From NCBI GenBank assembly GCA_902806575.1, contig CADCXD010000010.1, positions 1,364,001 through 1,428,000 of the forward strand: a stretch of DNA of 64,000 bases, given 5' to 3'. Of the stretch, positions 22,869 to 34,355 are shown piece after piece; position 1 is the stretch's first letter; the number at the start of each line of letters is the position of its first letter. The translations under genes were made by a program, and so were the position numbers. The stretch comes from Jackrogersella multiformis. Taxonomy: Eukaryota; Ascomycota; Sordariomycetes; Xylariales; Hypoxylaceae. The notes under the pieces are model-generated. The model was not told the origin of the DNA. It searched no databases and saw only the letters and a program-made list of their open reading frames with translations.

Positions 22869-23442
22869 ATGTCGCCTTCCGAGACTTCGCCTCAACCGCC
22901 AGCCATAAACTACGTGGCCGGCTTCTTACTTGTCGGGCTCGCCTGGGGCCTCACGACACCTTTCATTCGCCGCGCGGCTCGAGATCACAACCCGCCGGCT
23001 CATCCGTTACTTGCAAGGGATGATGTGAAAGCGAGCTGGCTCAAGAGCAAATTCTACGGTACCTTCTTTGCCGTCGTTGACTTGCTGCGGAATCCGAGAT
23101 ATGCTATCCCGCTACTGATCAACCTGACCGGAAGTGTTTGGTTTTTCTTGCTTATCGGCCAAGCCGGTACGTCGACTACTACTACTATAAACCTACGGAT
23201 GGCGTGGGCTACTAACTTGATATTACAGAACTGAGCTTGACTGTCCCTATCGTGAACACTCTAGCGTTCTTATTCACAGTACTTGGCGATTGGTGGGTTG
23301 ACAGGAAAGTTATAAGTCGGGGTAAGTACCCTAAATTGACACATCAAGATGTATATTTTCTAAGTAGATATCAGATACGTGGATTGGAATGGTCCTATCC
23401 ATATGTGGTATTGCGTTGTGTGTCCAGAGCAAATCAAGTTGA
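22869..23442 (+). CDS. TMEM234-family small membrane protein
   Basis: Exons 22869-23166, 23229-23321 and 23375-23442 give 152 aa. The protein has about four hydrophobic segments: FLLVGLAWGLTTPFIRRA near the N-terminus, PLLINLTGSVWFFLLIG, LTVPIVNTLAFLFTVLGDWW, and a last helix GMVLSICGIALCVQS. The order WG.T.PF, NL.GS..F, LT.PI.N.L.F..T..G and a final G..L...G..LC is that of the TMEM234 (formerly UPF0546) family, related to the drug/metabolite transporter fold. Function is not established in fungi. The final exon is just 68 nt and is recovered only by splicing at TATCAG|AT (23374/23375), which restores the family's last helix; without it the frame runs on into unrelated sequence. Confidence 0.85.
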
Positions 23443-24946
23443 TACTTTTTCCCTTGCTTGGCCTTTCTTATCACGATGCTAAAATAATTGATTTATTTTA
23501 ACAATCCACCAAGGAGTGATTGTACTCGAGAAACGCGGTGATTCCAAATTTGTCATAGACATACCTAGGTAATTAAAAGAACCGAGTCGAGATGACGAAA
23601 TACAAAGACGCATTTCGGGGACTGATGCAACTACTGACTATGATTTCCGAACTAATGATGATGCTTTCTAGGGAGTTGATGTGTGAGCAAAGACCGTGTT
23701 CGTACGCTTTACTACACTCTCCGGTGCTACGTACGTAGTAGTCAATAAATTGGCAAAGCCACTTGGCACCAGTATATTATCTTGGCTTCACTCGGTAGAG
23801 AGGAATTGCATAAGAATGGCACAGCTCATGATGTTTGCTTAGATAGGAGCGGATCATGAACCTATAAAAACCGTTGTCTTTATGTGTCATTGAAATTGCC
23901 AAGTTGTAAGTGTGATGGTTACAGTTATATATATATAATACGCATAGGTACGGTATGTATCAAACAAGCTCATATGCGAATATCTTCAACTCGAAACCTC
24001 AAAAACCAACTCATATAAAGAGATAACAATCACTGATGGTTTTATATACCTACCTAGGTACATATTGCCCTTCAGGTTAAACAGTTACATTAATATTTTA
24101 GAAACCCCTATGATGTAGTTACAAGGCTATTTTTAACCAAGAACAATAAAATACTACGTACCTAGGTACCTACTTAGGTAGCTAGGTATGCAATGTTAGG
24201 GACAATAAGGCTTAATTAGTGCTTCGATACAAAGACACATTGAAATGAATCAATAAGGAGTTGTTTGATAAGTACACACATAGGTGGGTATCTGATTTGT
24301 AACTTTGGGTCTGAGGTGGAGTGGCAATAGGGCGACAGCGGCACAGAACGGTAAAGGGGAATCTTGCTCGTAACCTTGACTCCTTGCATATGTCGAAGTA
24401 CCTTTATTCTTTAGGAGTTGGAGAGGAGTTCGAGACGACCCCTTTTATTTCCCTTTCGACCATTGAATTCCCCATAGGGACGGATCGACAACTAAGGATA
24501 AAATAACCTAGCGCCATCGCGCTTGGCCCTTCTACTCACCAATTACACGCGTCTAAATTTCTTTGATCAGCCGAAAAGTGCAGGGATATTGACGGGCATT
24601 CTCCATATTACCTGCAACCTTGCACCAAGTGATTAGGACTACCCAGTCACTTGGTCCTTTCAAGAAGCAATCGACAGGAACCAAAAGCCGCCAAGAATAT
24701 TCCTTTTAGCAATGGAAAGTACAGAACAAAGTATGGTAACGGTGTTGACTGGCTACCTACATAGATAGGCCGGCCAGACTGATAGCTATTTAAAAGTTGG
24801 TGAACCTCCTCTTCCTAATACCTCCCAGGTGACGACTGTGACAGGATCTTTGATAGGTATCATCACTCTTTTGGATATCTCAGTCAAGTCAAGCCGAGCC
24901 GACACATTCCACATTCCTTTAACTCACCACCGAAAACACCGTCAAG
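23443..24946. other. Intergenic region without supported gene
   Basis: A 1.5-kb stretch upstream of the secreted protein gene. CCTAGG palindromes occur near 23563, 24048-24062 and 24158-24190. No gene is supported. Confidence 0.55.
24158..24190. repeat. CCTAGG palindrome cluster
   Basis: TACCTAGGTACC followed by TACTTAGGTAGCTAGGTA: three overlapping imperfect palindromes built of ACCT/AGGT units. Confidence 0.75.
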
Positions 24947-25489
24947 ATGCGCGTTTCTTCTTTCTTTGCTATCGTGGCTGGCGCCAGCACTTCCTCTGCA
25001 GCAGTTATGCAAATCGCTGCTAATACTTTGTCCTGGAATTGGACAGTGACGGAATGGAGCGCCGGGTGCGCAAAAGCATGCACATATGGTAAGCTCCTAA
25101 GAGTTTTGAATATCCCATCCTCCTAGCTCATCCATTTACTTTATTTAGACTTCAGCGTGACCGGTATTGGCAATGCTACGGCGAAGCCAGGCAAGCCTTC
25201 GTTTAAGGCCCATTGCACTGGAGGGGGTGAAGGTGGTGCCTTCGCAGCTTGCACGCCCCTCGAGAAGGGCACCACTAACTACACTGTCGTTGCGAAGCTC
25301 CTCGAACGTGAGAATGCCACCGACGGGATATTGCCTCTTCCTCAGATCCAAGTCAGCCTAAAGTTTACCGACTTGGAAAGTAAATCAACATGGTGGAACT
25401 ACACCGGAAAGGCCGAGGCATCGTACAACCACTCCACGCCGCTGATGAACTTCACGATCGCCCCCGATACCATCTTCGGTGTAGCATAA
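24947..25489 (+). CDS. Small secreted four-cysteine glycoprotein (effector-like)
   Basis: Exons 24947-25088 and 25149-25489 give 160 aa. The N-terminus MRVSSFFAIVAGASTSSAA is a typical secretion signal (one basic residue, a hydrophobic core, small residues before the cut). The mature part has four cysteines (C41, C45, C70, C82), enough for two disulfides, and seven N-glycosylation sequons (N31, N56, N91, N103, N131, N141, N148). Its latter half looks like alternating beta strands (IQVSLKFTDLES, WWNYTGKAEASY, MNFTIAPDTIF). No catalytic motif is evident and I recognise no family. Size, secretion and cysteines fit an apoplastic effector or a small cell-wall protein; that is inference. The intron (60 nt, GTAAGC...TTTAG) is clear and in phase 1. 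Confidence 0.8.
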
Positions 25490-27190
25490 TGTCAAGGAGT
25501 CTAGGGATGGCCGCATGTGATGTGTCAAGTACAACCTCTGGAGGGTGCTGGTGTTGGGCTGTCAGCGTGAGCAGAGGACCACTTGTGTCGCGGATCGGGA
25601 TTGCTTGCCGACGGGGACGGCACATGACCTATCGACGTGGACAATAGCCGATTCATGGTATGAGATCGTTCTACGCTTGAGGAACAGACCTACCCAATTC
25701 TGAGTGCTGGAATGAGTTGCCTAGAAGGATATCTTTTGCTCTATTACGTTCCTCATAAGGGCTGGAAGTCCCGGCATCTAGAGCCCAAGCCTCGAGGCGA
25801 GCCATCTATCTCCATATTCTCAGATTATATTCTCGTGGACAGCGTCTTGTCTAAATACTAGGGATACATTGACTGGTCAATCCACAATTGGCTCCTGATT
25901 TGTGTCACTAGAGTGTAAATTTGCAAGTCCCCAAACATAGCCGCTGTCCTCTTGCATTAGTAGATAGGACAAATCAGAACTGTTGTCATGGAGACCCGTT
26001 TGACTTAGCATATTTACGTATCTAGCATAATGATAATCCGTAATATGAACCCATACGTCTCACTTGTGCTCTGGTGATATGACGTATGTTGAATTATCTG
26101 TCTCTGTATTACAGCAGGCATCAGTTCGATGAGCTGTCTTGTGAAAGCATCTGAAGATTGCCAGTCCCTACACAAAGCAGTGGGAATAAACCGCGGCCCC
26201 CAGTTTAGCCCTGAGCTAAGACATAGAAGGTGATCATGACTTTGTGAGATGCTGGGGCTGGTTTGTAATTTCCGTGGATATCGAATCCCATCAAGCCACG
26301 TTAACAGCAGGAAGTACATAGACGTGGGCTGGGTTGGGACCTTATTTAAATCATTATACATAATACCTGCCTAAGTAAGTAGTGCACCCGTATGCCTTTT
26401 TACTCAGAACCACTTAGTTAGATACCTGTTAACTTACACACCAAGTATGCTTTTGCGAGCGGGAATAGCTTCATGTTTCTCAGCCAAGTAATGGTACCTA
26501 CCTAGGTACCTAGGTATCACGGAAATAATCATCAGCGTAGAATTTATGCAAATCAAATTTATCCAGCAAAACCGCATGCGATTACCTAGGTATCCTAGCT
26601 GCCTAGTACCTACCTCTTTTCCTGCTGCCTTCCAAGGTTTGGCGCTGCGGGTACTACCCGTCCCTCGTTACATAATCTACTATGTACCTAGGTAGGTATG
26701 TAGCTTGCGGTGAGCCTTACGCAAATAGCTGTGGCTGGGTCTATGCCAAGGTTTGCCAAGGCCAAGGAACAGGAGGGCCTGAAAGAAATTACGTCGGTGT
26801 CGCAGCAATAGCATTTCGGCGCTTGCTCAGGTGCCCCTCCCCCCGCCGTTACCTCCTGCATAGTGTAGACGCAGCAGCAATCTTGGCCCTTACTTCTAAC
26901 TTCCTACCTAATACACAACAATCAACTTGGTAGAGTTGAAGGCAGCCTGATCTAGGCAAGACACTTTTGAACTTTGAGATATCTTCTGAGATATCTTCAT
27001 CATTATTTAAACAAGTTGGCCTAGATCACAAGCCAACCACTTCTTATCAACTTTCAGCGATCGCATAACAAACAGTAACTAGGAATTCCGAGAGGCCGAT
27101 ACTCAAAAGACATCGTGGTCTATCTGCCATTCGATCTTTTGGTCCAATCAATCGTCATCACTAGACTCTCCAACTTCGGGTCTATTGGTC
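25490..27190. other. Intergenic region without supported gene
   Basis: A 1.7-kb promoter-side gap ahead of fimbrin. Palindromes lie at 26493-26517, 26583-26594 and 26683-26700. A 115-codon minus frame (26014-26361) has no family likeness and overlaps nothing conserved. Confidence 0.55.
26493..26517. repeat. CCTAGG palindrome cluster
   Basis: GGTACCTACCTAGGTACC followed by TAGGTATC: nested ACCT/AGGT inverted units with two CCTAGG centres. Confidence 0.75.
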
Positions 27191-29308
27191 ATGAACGTCA
27201 TTAAGCTTCAGAGGTAACTCTTCGAGAGTCATTATCTCTATTTTAGTCGGTAAACCTAATGATTATAATCAGGAAATATCCTCAATTCGAACAAGGCGAC
27301 ATCTTCTCTCTAACGGACGCCTTCCACAAACTTGATGTTGACGACAAGGGCTATCTCGACGAAGCCACCGCTATCAAGGCCACTCAACAGAGCGAGCGAC
27401 AGCCCTACGATGTCGTAAGACAGGCCTTGAAGGAAGTTGAGCTTGACTCTTCGAGAAGAGTTGAACTCGAAGACTACGTCGGCGTAAGTTGCACACCGTC
27501 ACACCGAACCACGCTTCCGATGCTAATATCCCGCAGCTAATCGCAAAACTACGCGAATCGTCCCCTGCGCAACGGCGCATGACCACCGGTGGTGCCGCGC
27601 CGTCTTCTCCTGCGGGTGTTGTGTCTCAAAGGACTGGTGGCCATTCCTCCAAAGGAAGCGTCGGCAAGATCCATGTTCAAGGCTCCAGTGCCAACATCAC
27701 CCACACTATCAACGAGGATGAGCGAACCGAGTTCACCCGCCATATAAATGCTGTCTTGGCCGGCGATCCCGATATAGGGAGTCGGTTGCCATTCCCGACC
27801 GACACTTTCGAGATGTTCGACGAGTGCAAAGATGGTCTTGTGCTTGCCAAACTTATCAACGACAGCGTTCCGGACACGATCGATGAACGTGTGATGAATG
27901 TCCCTGGTAAGAGAATCAAGAAGTTGAACGCGTTCCAGATGACAGAGAACAACAACATCGTCATCGAGTCCGCGAAAGGTATCGGATGTTCCGTCGTCAA
28001 TATTGGCAGTGGTGATATCATCGAGGTCCGAGAGCACCTGATTTTGGGGCTTATTTGGCAGGTCATTCGTAGGGGTCTCTTGGGCAAGATTGATATCAAG
28101 CTTCACCCCGAACTTTACAGATTGCTGGAGGAAGATGAGACACTAGAGCAGTTTTTGCGCTTGCCTCCGGAGCAGATTCTCCTGAGATGGTTCAACTATC
28201 ATCTTAAGGCCGCCGGTTGGCAACGCCGAGTCCATAACTTCTCGAGCGACGTAAAGGACGGAGAGAACTACGCAGTTTTACTAGCACAGATTGGACGGGA
28301 TTATGGCTGCAGCAGGGCTCCTCTCCAAACGCGTGATTTATTGCAACGAGCAGAGGAAGTCTTGGTCGACGCTGACAAGCTTGGCTGCCGAAAGTTTTTA
28401 TCTCCGTCATCCCTTGTGGCAGGAAACCCCAAGCTCAACCTAGCCTTTGTCGCCAATTTGTTCAACACTCATCCAGCCCTAGATCCGATTACCGATGAGG
28501 AGAAGCAAGAGGTGGATGACTTCGATGCCGAAGGCGAGCGAGAGGCAAGAGTATTCACATTGTGGCTGAACAGTCTCGATGTGCAGCCCGCTGTCGTCTC
28601 TTTCTTCGACGATCTTCGTGATGGTTCTATCCTAATGCAGACTTACGACAAGGTCATCAAGGGATCGGTGAATTGGAGGCACGTGAACAAGAGGGCTTCC
28701 CACGGTGGTGAGTTGATGAGATTCAAAGCTGTGGAAAACACCAACTACGCTGTCGAGCTTGGGAAACAGAATGGATTCTCGCTAGTTGGAATTCAGGGTG
28801 CAGATATCACTGATGGAAACAAACTGCTCACCCTGGGTCTTGTCTGGCAGCTGATGCGAAGGGATATAACTCTGACGCTCTCGGCTCTAGCGCAACGTCT
28901 TGGAAAACGGGAAATTACCGATGCCGAGATGGTGAAATGGGCGAACGAGATGTCTCGGAAAGGTGGCCAAAGTTCGTCGGTGCGGTCGTTCAAAGATCCC
29001 GCTATCGGCAGCGGTGTTTTCTTCTTAGATGTGCTGAACGGCATAAAGAGTAGCTATGTTGACTACGACCTTGTTACCCCTGGACGGACGGACGAGGAAG
29101 CATACTTGAATGCCAAGCTCAGCATCAGCATTGCCAGAAAGCTGGGCGCAACGATTTGGCTAGTTCCCGAGGATATCTGCCAGGTCCGGAGCAGACTGGT
29201 TACCACTTTCATCGGTAAGATACCCAACCTTTGAAGTATAGAACTATAAGCGGTTACTAACTACGAGCTACAGGTTCTCTCATGGCGACTTATGAGAAGA
29301 TGCAGTAG
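27191..29308 (+). CDS. SAC6: Fimbrin/plastin actin-bundling protein
   Basis: Exons 27191-27213, 27273-27483, 27537-29214 and 29274-29308 encode 648 aa, matching yeast Sac6 (642). The N-terminus (about 1-80) is an EF-hand-like region (FHKLDVDDKGYLDEATAIKA). Four calponin-homology domains follow in two actin-binding pairs: CH1 from about 140 (DERTEFTRHINAVLAGDPDI, then ECKDGLVLAKLINDSVPDTI), CH2 to about 391 (WFNYHLKAAGW; VKDGENYAVLLAQI), CH3 from about 413 (REARVFTLWLNSL; DLRDGSILMQTYD) and CH4 to the end (DAEMVKWANEM; FLDVLNGIKSSYVDYDLV). It cross-links actin filaments at endocytic patches and the hyphal subapical collar. The first coding exon is 23 nt and the last 35 nt (SLMATYEKMQ), both set by clear splice sites and phase. 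Length and all domains are complete. Confidence 0.95.
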
Positions 29309-30520
29309 ATGAGGTTTTTCTTTTACGATTTCTCTCGCGACGCAACGAGTGAACGAAGGGCCTAGGTTACTGGAAAAGTTGAGGGAATTTGACGATGACA
29401 CGTTTGAGCTTACTTAGTGCGTTGCTCATTATTGGCCTTGTGATAAAAAATTACAAATGCAGTCTTCACTTCAGCATCATTCTTTAAATTAGAAAATGAG
29501 TATATTGCATTGAGTGATTTATTTTCGTAACTCCGAGCCTACCTCCTATGAATAGTACCTCGGTATTCGATTGGAAGGAATATTATGACCGGTAAGGTAG
29601 AATCAAATTGTAGGTAGGATCCATTAGGTTCCAAGGTTATAGGATGCAGATGAGGTATGCAGTGTAACTGTACCCCACCATTTGTTGCCGCTGAACATTC
29701 CAAGGGACAAGGTTCGAAGCTTCCAGTTACGTAGGTACCTAAGGTACCTGTTACAAGAAAATGACAATCGCATTACGTCGAATGTTCAATGTTCCTGCTG
29801 TCCGAGGCTGACGAGCAATTATTTGAGGTGTTAAATGTTAAAAAGAAGGAAGAACAAAGGCTCGATTTAAAATCAAGCTCCACTGATATTACCAAGCGAG
29901 CTAGTACCTAAACTGCCAAGTACCTAGGTATTTACCTAGTGTAGCTTAACCATTTTCAACCCCCCTCCCCTTCTCATACTCCGACGTCACCTATCCGATC
30001 CACATAGCCCCCATCTAGGCAGCTTATTTAGAGAGTCCTAAACATCTTAGTCGAGTATCTAAAGTAAAGTTAGGAATAATCTCCAAGATTGTTACCGAAC
30101 GGGAACAGCACAATTTTCCTATAACCAAGCACCAAACGGATTAGACGGAAGTTTTGCTATTTGAGAAATCTCGTGGGACTGCCCGGTTGTATCGGCAATA
30201 CTAAACTGAGGTGGCAAAACACGATACGGCTGACCCGAATGAACGATATCATATCACTCGGTGATTCGTGATTCGTGATTCATGATTCGGCAAGCTTGGG
30301 TTCCCAAGGGTAGCCTTATAAATGGTCACGTTCTGAATATCCACTCACGATAATAATATTGATAATCCTTTTCAGCCTCTAATCTGTCAAGATACCTAAC
30401 CAATCTATTTATCTACTAGATTATCGACGACTCTAAACAATTGGTACTAATTAGACCTGACCTACTGCTAGAAGAGAGTCTAGCTAGGTATAGTCTGATG
30501 CTCTCTCGTCATTCTTAAAT
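29309..30520. other. Intergenic region without supported gene
   Basis: A 1.2-kb stretch with palindromes near 29732-29751 and 29920-29942 and a short run of GTGATTC repeats at about 30259-30290. No gene seen. Confidence 0.55.
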
Positions 30521-33171
30521 ATGTCTTCACCAGAAGAATCTCGTCTGCCCCCATACGATCGGGACCGGGATCGCACTACAAGGGACTTCAATGCCCATGA
30601 TGTACATTCGAGGCACGAAGCACAGAACCCAGTTGCTCTAGCCGAAGCTCTGAAGGCTGTACATCGTGCCCCAGATACCCCATCAGACAGCAATAGTGAT
30701 TCGGGTTACGAGGCTAGGGATACACCATTACAGTCGGTTTTGTTACGGCGCAGAACAGAGGCCGATTCATACGACAACTCATACGATAACTCGACTTCAG
30801 ATACACCTGAAATATTACCCCTGGATAAGCAAGAGCTTGACAATAATTCGAGCTTCGAGCAGATTCACCAATCTTCTTCTGCTCCTGAATTCCTTTCTGC
30901 AAGCAATGGAAAGAAGACATACGTGGTGGCTAGCGATGACGCGGAGCTCCGTGAAATATTGAGAAGAGGTTTGGAAAGAGTAAGTCTGAACTATTGGAAC
31001 TTATTTATCATATCTGTGCATGTCACTAATATCTTTGTAGGAGAAGGAAAAGCGATCACCAACTCGACGTGAAAAGCTTCGGGACATGGTTTTCACCAGG
31101 CAATTCTCGGCATTTGATAGACAGAATCAGGATGCCGCAAATAGTCCATTCCATGGCTTTTATGTTCTTTTCTGGATCGCAGTGGCCATTTGTATTATCA
31201 AGATGGCTGCCGAGAATTGGAGGAAGACCGGAAATCCTCTCGGTACCAATGAGATCATGAGGGCCATGTTTCGAAGAGATGGTAAGTTTGTGTCTCTAAT
31301 TCTAGCGATGGAAGAACTAGACATGTTATAATATACAATTATTAACCTTCAAATAGTGGTTGTACTTCTGCTCTCCGACGGAATTATGTGTGGGATGACT
31401 GGTGTGAGTTGGCTTATTCAACGCCTCGTTTTTCTTCGATATATCGACTGGAACAGATCGGGTTGGGTAATACAGAATGTAAGTTTCTACCGTGGGCTTA
31501 TACGAACACCTTCTAACTTCATATGATTTTATAGATCTGGCAGACCTTGTTCATTGCAAGTGTAATTGGCCTCACACTTCTAAGAGATTGGCCATGGACA
31601 CGTAAGAGAACCCCCCAATTGGTGTCTCTGTTTCCAACCATTACAAAATGGATTGACATCACCTCTCACCAGTCAAGTTTATCCCTCTGATAACTTCCCG
31701 AACCCCCCAACACGGAGCATACGCTAATCAGTATCGTCGCAGACACTGTATTCTTTGTCCTACACGGTCTCGTAATGCTGATGAAGCAGCATTCCTATGC
31801 ATTTTACAACGGCCACCTCTCGTCCGTCTATAAGAACCGGCAGGTTAGTATCCACACCTATCCATCCAAGTGATTCCCAGTTACCTGACCCAAAACATGT
31901 ATTTTGCTCTTCCTTTTGATAATTGACCCAGTGACTCGGGATCATTATGAAACTAGAGGGGTGACTAGATTGCTAACTTCTCGACCCACAGAGCCTACTG
32001 CGTAAATTGAAGCAGCTGGACGGTGTCTCTCCGGTAACATCTCCTTCGCTAACGACTCCGCGCGTGTCTGCTCTCTCTACATCTCACCTCGCCCATCCGC
32101 CATCAGCGGACGAGTATAACGAAAGACGACGTTCATTGTCAAAATCACGACCCGCCGATCATAATGATATCAAGGATATCTCTCGTGCCATCGAAGCGGA
32201 AGAACCACTTGACATGGAACAATTGCAAGTTTTCGAGAGGCTAATCAAGTGGGAAGCTGATGCGCTAATGGACGAACTCCGAGGTAAAGCAACAGATCCT
32301 ACGCATTACTATCCGAATAACCTTACCTCCATAAACCATTACGAATATATTGTCTTGCCTACTGTCGTCTATGAGTTGCAGTATCCCAGGTCGGAGAGTA
32401 TCGATTGGTCTTACGTGGCCGAGAAAATTTGTGCTCTGTTCGGCGTCATATTTGTTATGATAATGATCTCTCAAGCTTTTATCTACCCCGTTGTTATGAG
32501 AACCGTGAATATGAAGGAGGCAGGTTGGACGGTTGCTCAAAGGTTCCAGGAATTCCCATGGCTATTAAGCGACCTTATCTTCCCTTTTATGATGGAATAC
32601 CTGGTAAGTATCTTGTTTGCAACTCACCTTGCGCTGGTTGTGCTTTTCGCTAACTGTTGTTAATAGCTGGCTTGGTATCTCATCTGGGAGACGGTCCTTA
32701 ATATACTTGCAGAGCTGTTCTATTTTGCGGACCGAAGTTTCTACGATTCGTGGTGGAATAGCGGTATGTTACGGAACTCATGTTTATGTTCAGCGTTTAT
32801 GGACAATTTATATGGATGCTAATTCCAACACAGTATCATGGGACCAATACGCTCGGGACTGGAACCGACCAGTTCACAATTTCCTTCTTCGGCATGTGTA
32901 TCACAGCTCCATCTCATCTATGCGAGTCAACAAGCATACCGCAACACTCATCACGTTCTTCCTCTCGGCGTGCGTCCATGAGCTCGTTATGTGGTGCATT
33001 TTCAAGAAACTAAGAGGCTATCTGCTCATCCTGCAGATGTGCCAACTCCCTCTCATGAGGCTGAGCCGGACGAAGTGGCTTCGCAACCAAAAGACGCTTG
33101 GCAACATGGTCTTCTGGATTGGGATCTTTACTGGGCCAAGTTTGTTATGTAGTTTATATTTAATCCTTTGA
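30521..33171 (+). CDS. ARE2: Sterol O-acyltransferase (ACAT/ARE, MBOAT family)
   Basis: Eight exons (30521-30979, 31041-31281, 31357-31478, 31535-31601, 31743-31843, 31992-32603, 32667-32763, 32834-33171) give 678 aa. It is an endoplasmic reticulum membrane enzyme that esterifies ergosterol or precursors with fatty acyl-CoA for storage in lipid droplets. The first 153 residues are a disordered Ser/Asp-rich cytosolic head. The conserved ACAT core follows: FSAFDRQNQDAANSPFHGFY, the HSYAFYNGHL segment, the YPNNLTSINHYEYIVLPTV region and FPWLLSDLIFPFMMEY. The catalytic MBOAT histidine is H615 in SACVHELV, preceded by WDQYARDWNRPVHNFL. The family motif FYxDWWN appears as FYDSWWN (559-565), with serine where aspartate is usual. 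Every junction keeps frame. Several exons are under 125 nt, so the gene looks fragmented in ORF scans. ARE1 and ARE2 cannot be told apart here. Confidence 0.92.
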
Positions 33172-34355
33172 TAGGACGCGAACTGAATGCATGGCGTTTG
33201 GGGATTTCGGAAGCGAGAAATTCAAATGGGACCACGGTCGAATAGGATTAGATACCTAGGTATACGAGGGAAACCTTAGGGGCTTATGGAGCTGATGGCG
33301 TTGCATGTTGAGTTCCAAGCGTTGGTGTGATGACACACAAGACCACATCTACCTAGGTACAGAGGATAGGATAGAAATTGTCTATTGTTCTCTCCTTTTG
33401 CACCCTTAGAACTTTGTTCCGGAATTATTGAAGGAAACAGATATGACTACTTGAAATTTTCCTGCCAATCACCAGCCGCCCCTATCATGCATGCCCGCAG
33501 GTCCGTAGGGTTCTCACTTCTAATGTTTACATAGTGTGTTTCCGTACGGTGTCCCAAGTCAGTAGGTTCATGCAGCTCTTATGCAATACATCAGGATTTG
33601 CAGTGTTGGTGATATCAGCGCGCCACAATCCACCGTCGAGCTTCTTGAAATACAGTAGCAGACTAGCAGAGTAGGTATACTAGGTAGGCAGCTGGCAGAC
33701 AAACATTTATAAAGTTCGTAGTCACGCAGTCACGTACGCATGGTTTGGACGTTGTGGCGATTGCCTGTTGAACGGTTCGTACCTAGTCGATTCCAATTTA
33801 GGTATGGATGTGATCGGGTGCATGTGGCTTCGGAGTTAGGTGCCGGTACACAGGTAAGCTAGGTAGGTAGCTTCGTCGGTCAAAATCAGAAGGTACTGGG
33901 TACCTAGGTACGTACGGACGCCGTCAGCATTGGAAGGTATGTAGTACATACTATGTAAATGTATGTACAAGGACAGCCAATACGTCATAGCGTAACTGCA
34001 TCCAGCGTCATAGCGCCAAATGGTATGTGCTCAGGTGCCTGCCACCGATTATTAAGGCGAACAGCGCAAACTTTAAGCAGAATTCATACTGTGTCATGAG
34101 TTTGGCGTGTTTCCGATAATCTGCCGATACCTTTGAAAATCAAATTTTATGGTTTCAGCCAACCACCGAACAATCCTCACCTTTCCCTGACGAACTGAAT
34201 TGAACTCCATCTGCTTGGGGAACTCATCGTCAAATTGTCCCTGACCACGCGACCTTGACATCTTTACATCGTCAAGGTTTATTTCCTAGTCACCCCTTTC
34301 TCTCTTCTCAGTCATCACTCATTTGTTTTTCTATTCTTCATTAAAGGTAGTCGTC
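33172..34355. other. Intergenic region without supported gene
   Basis: A 1.2-kb stretch with palindromes near 33254-33264, 33349-33360, 33853-33870 and 33899-33911. A pyrimidine-rich leader precedes the SR-protein ATG. No gene seen. Confidence 0.55.

Noticed and set aside
26014..26361. 115-codon minus-strand frame
   Set aside because: Composition unremarkable, no motif, isolated in intergenic DNA.
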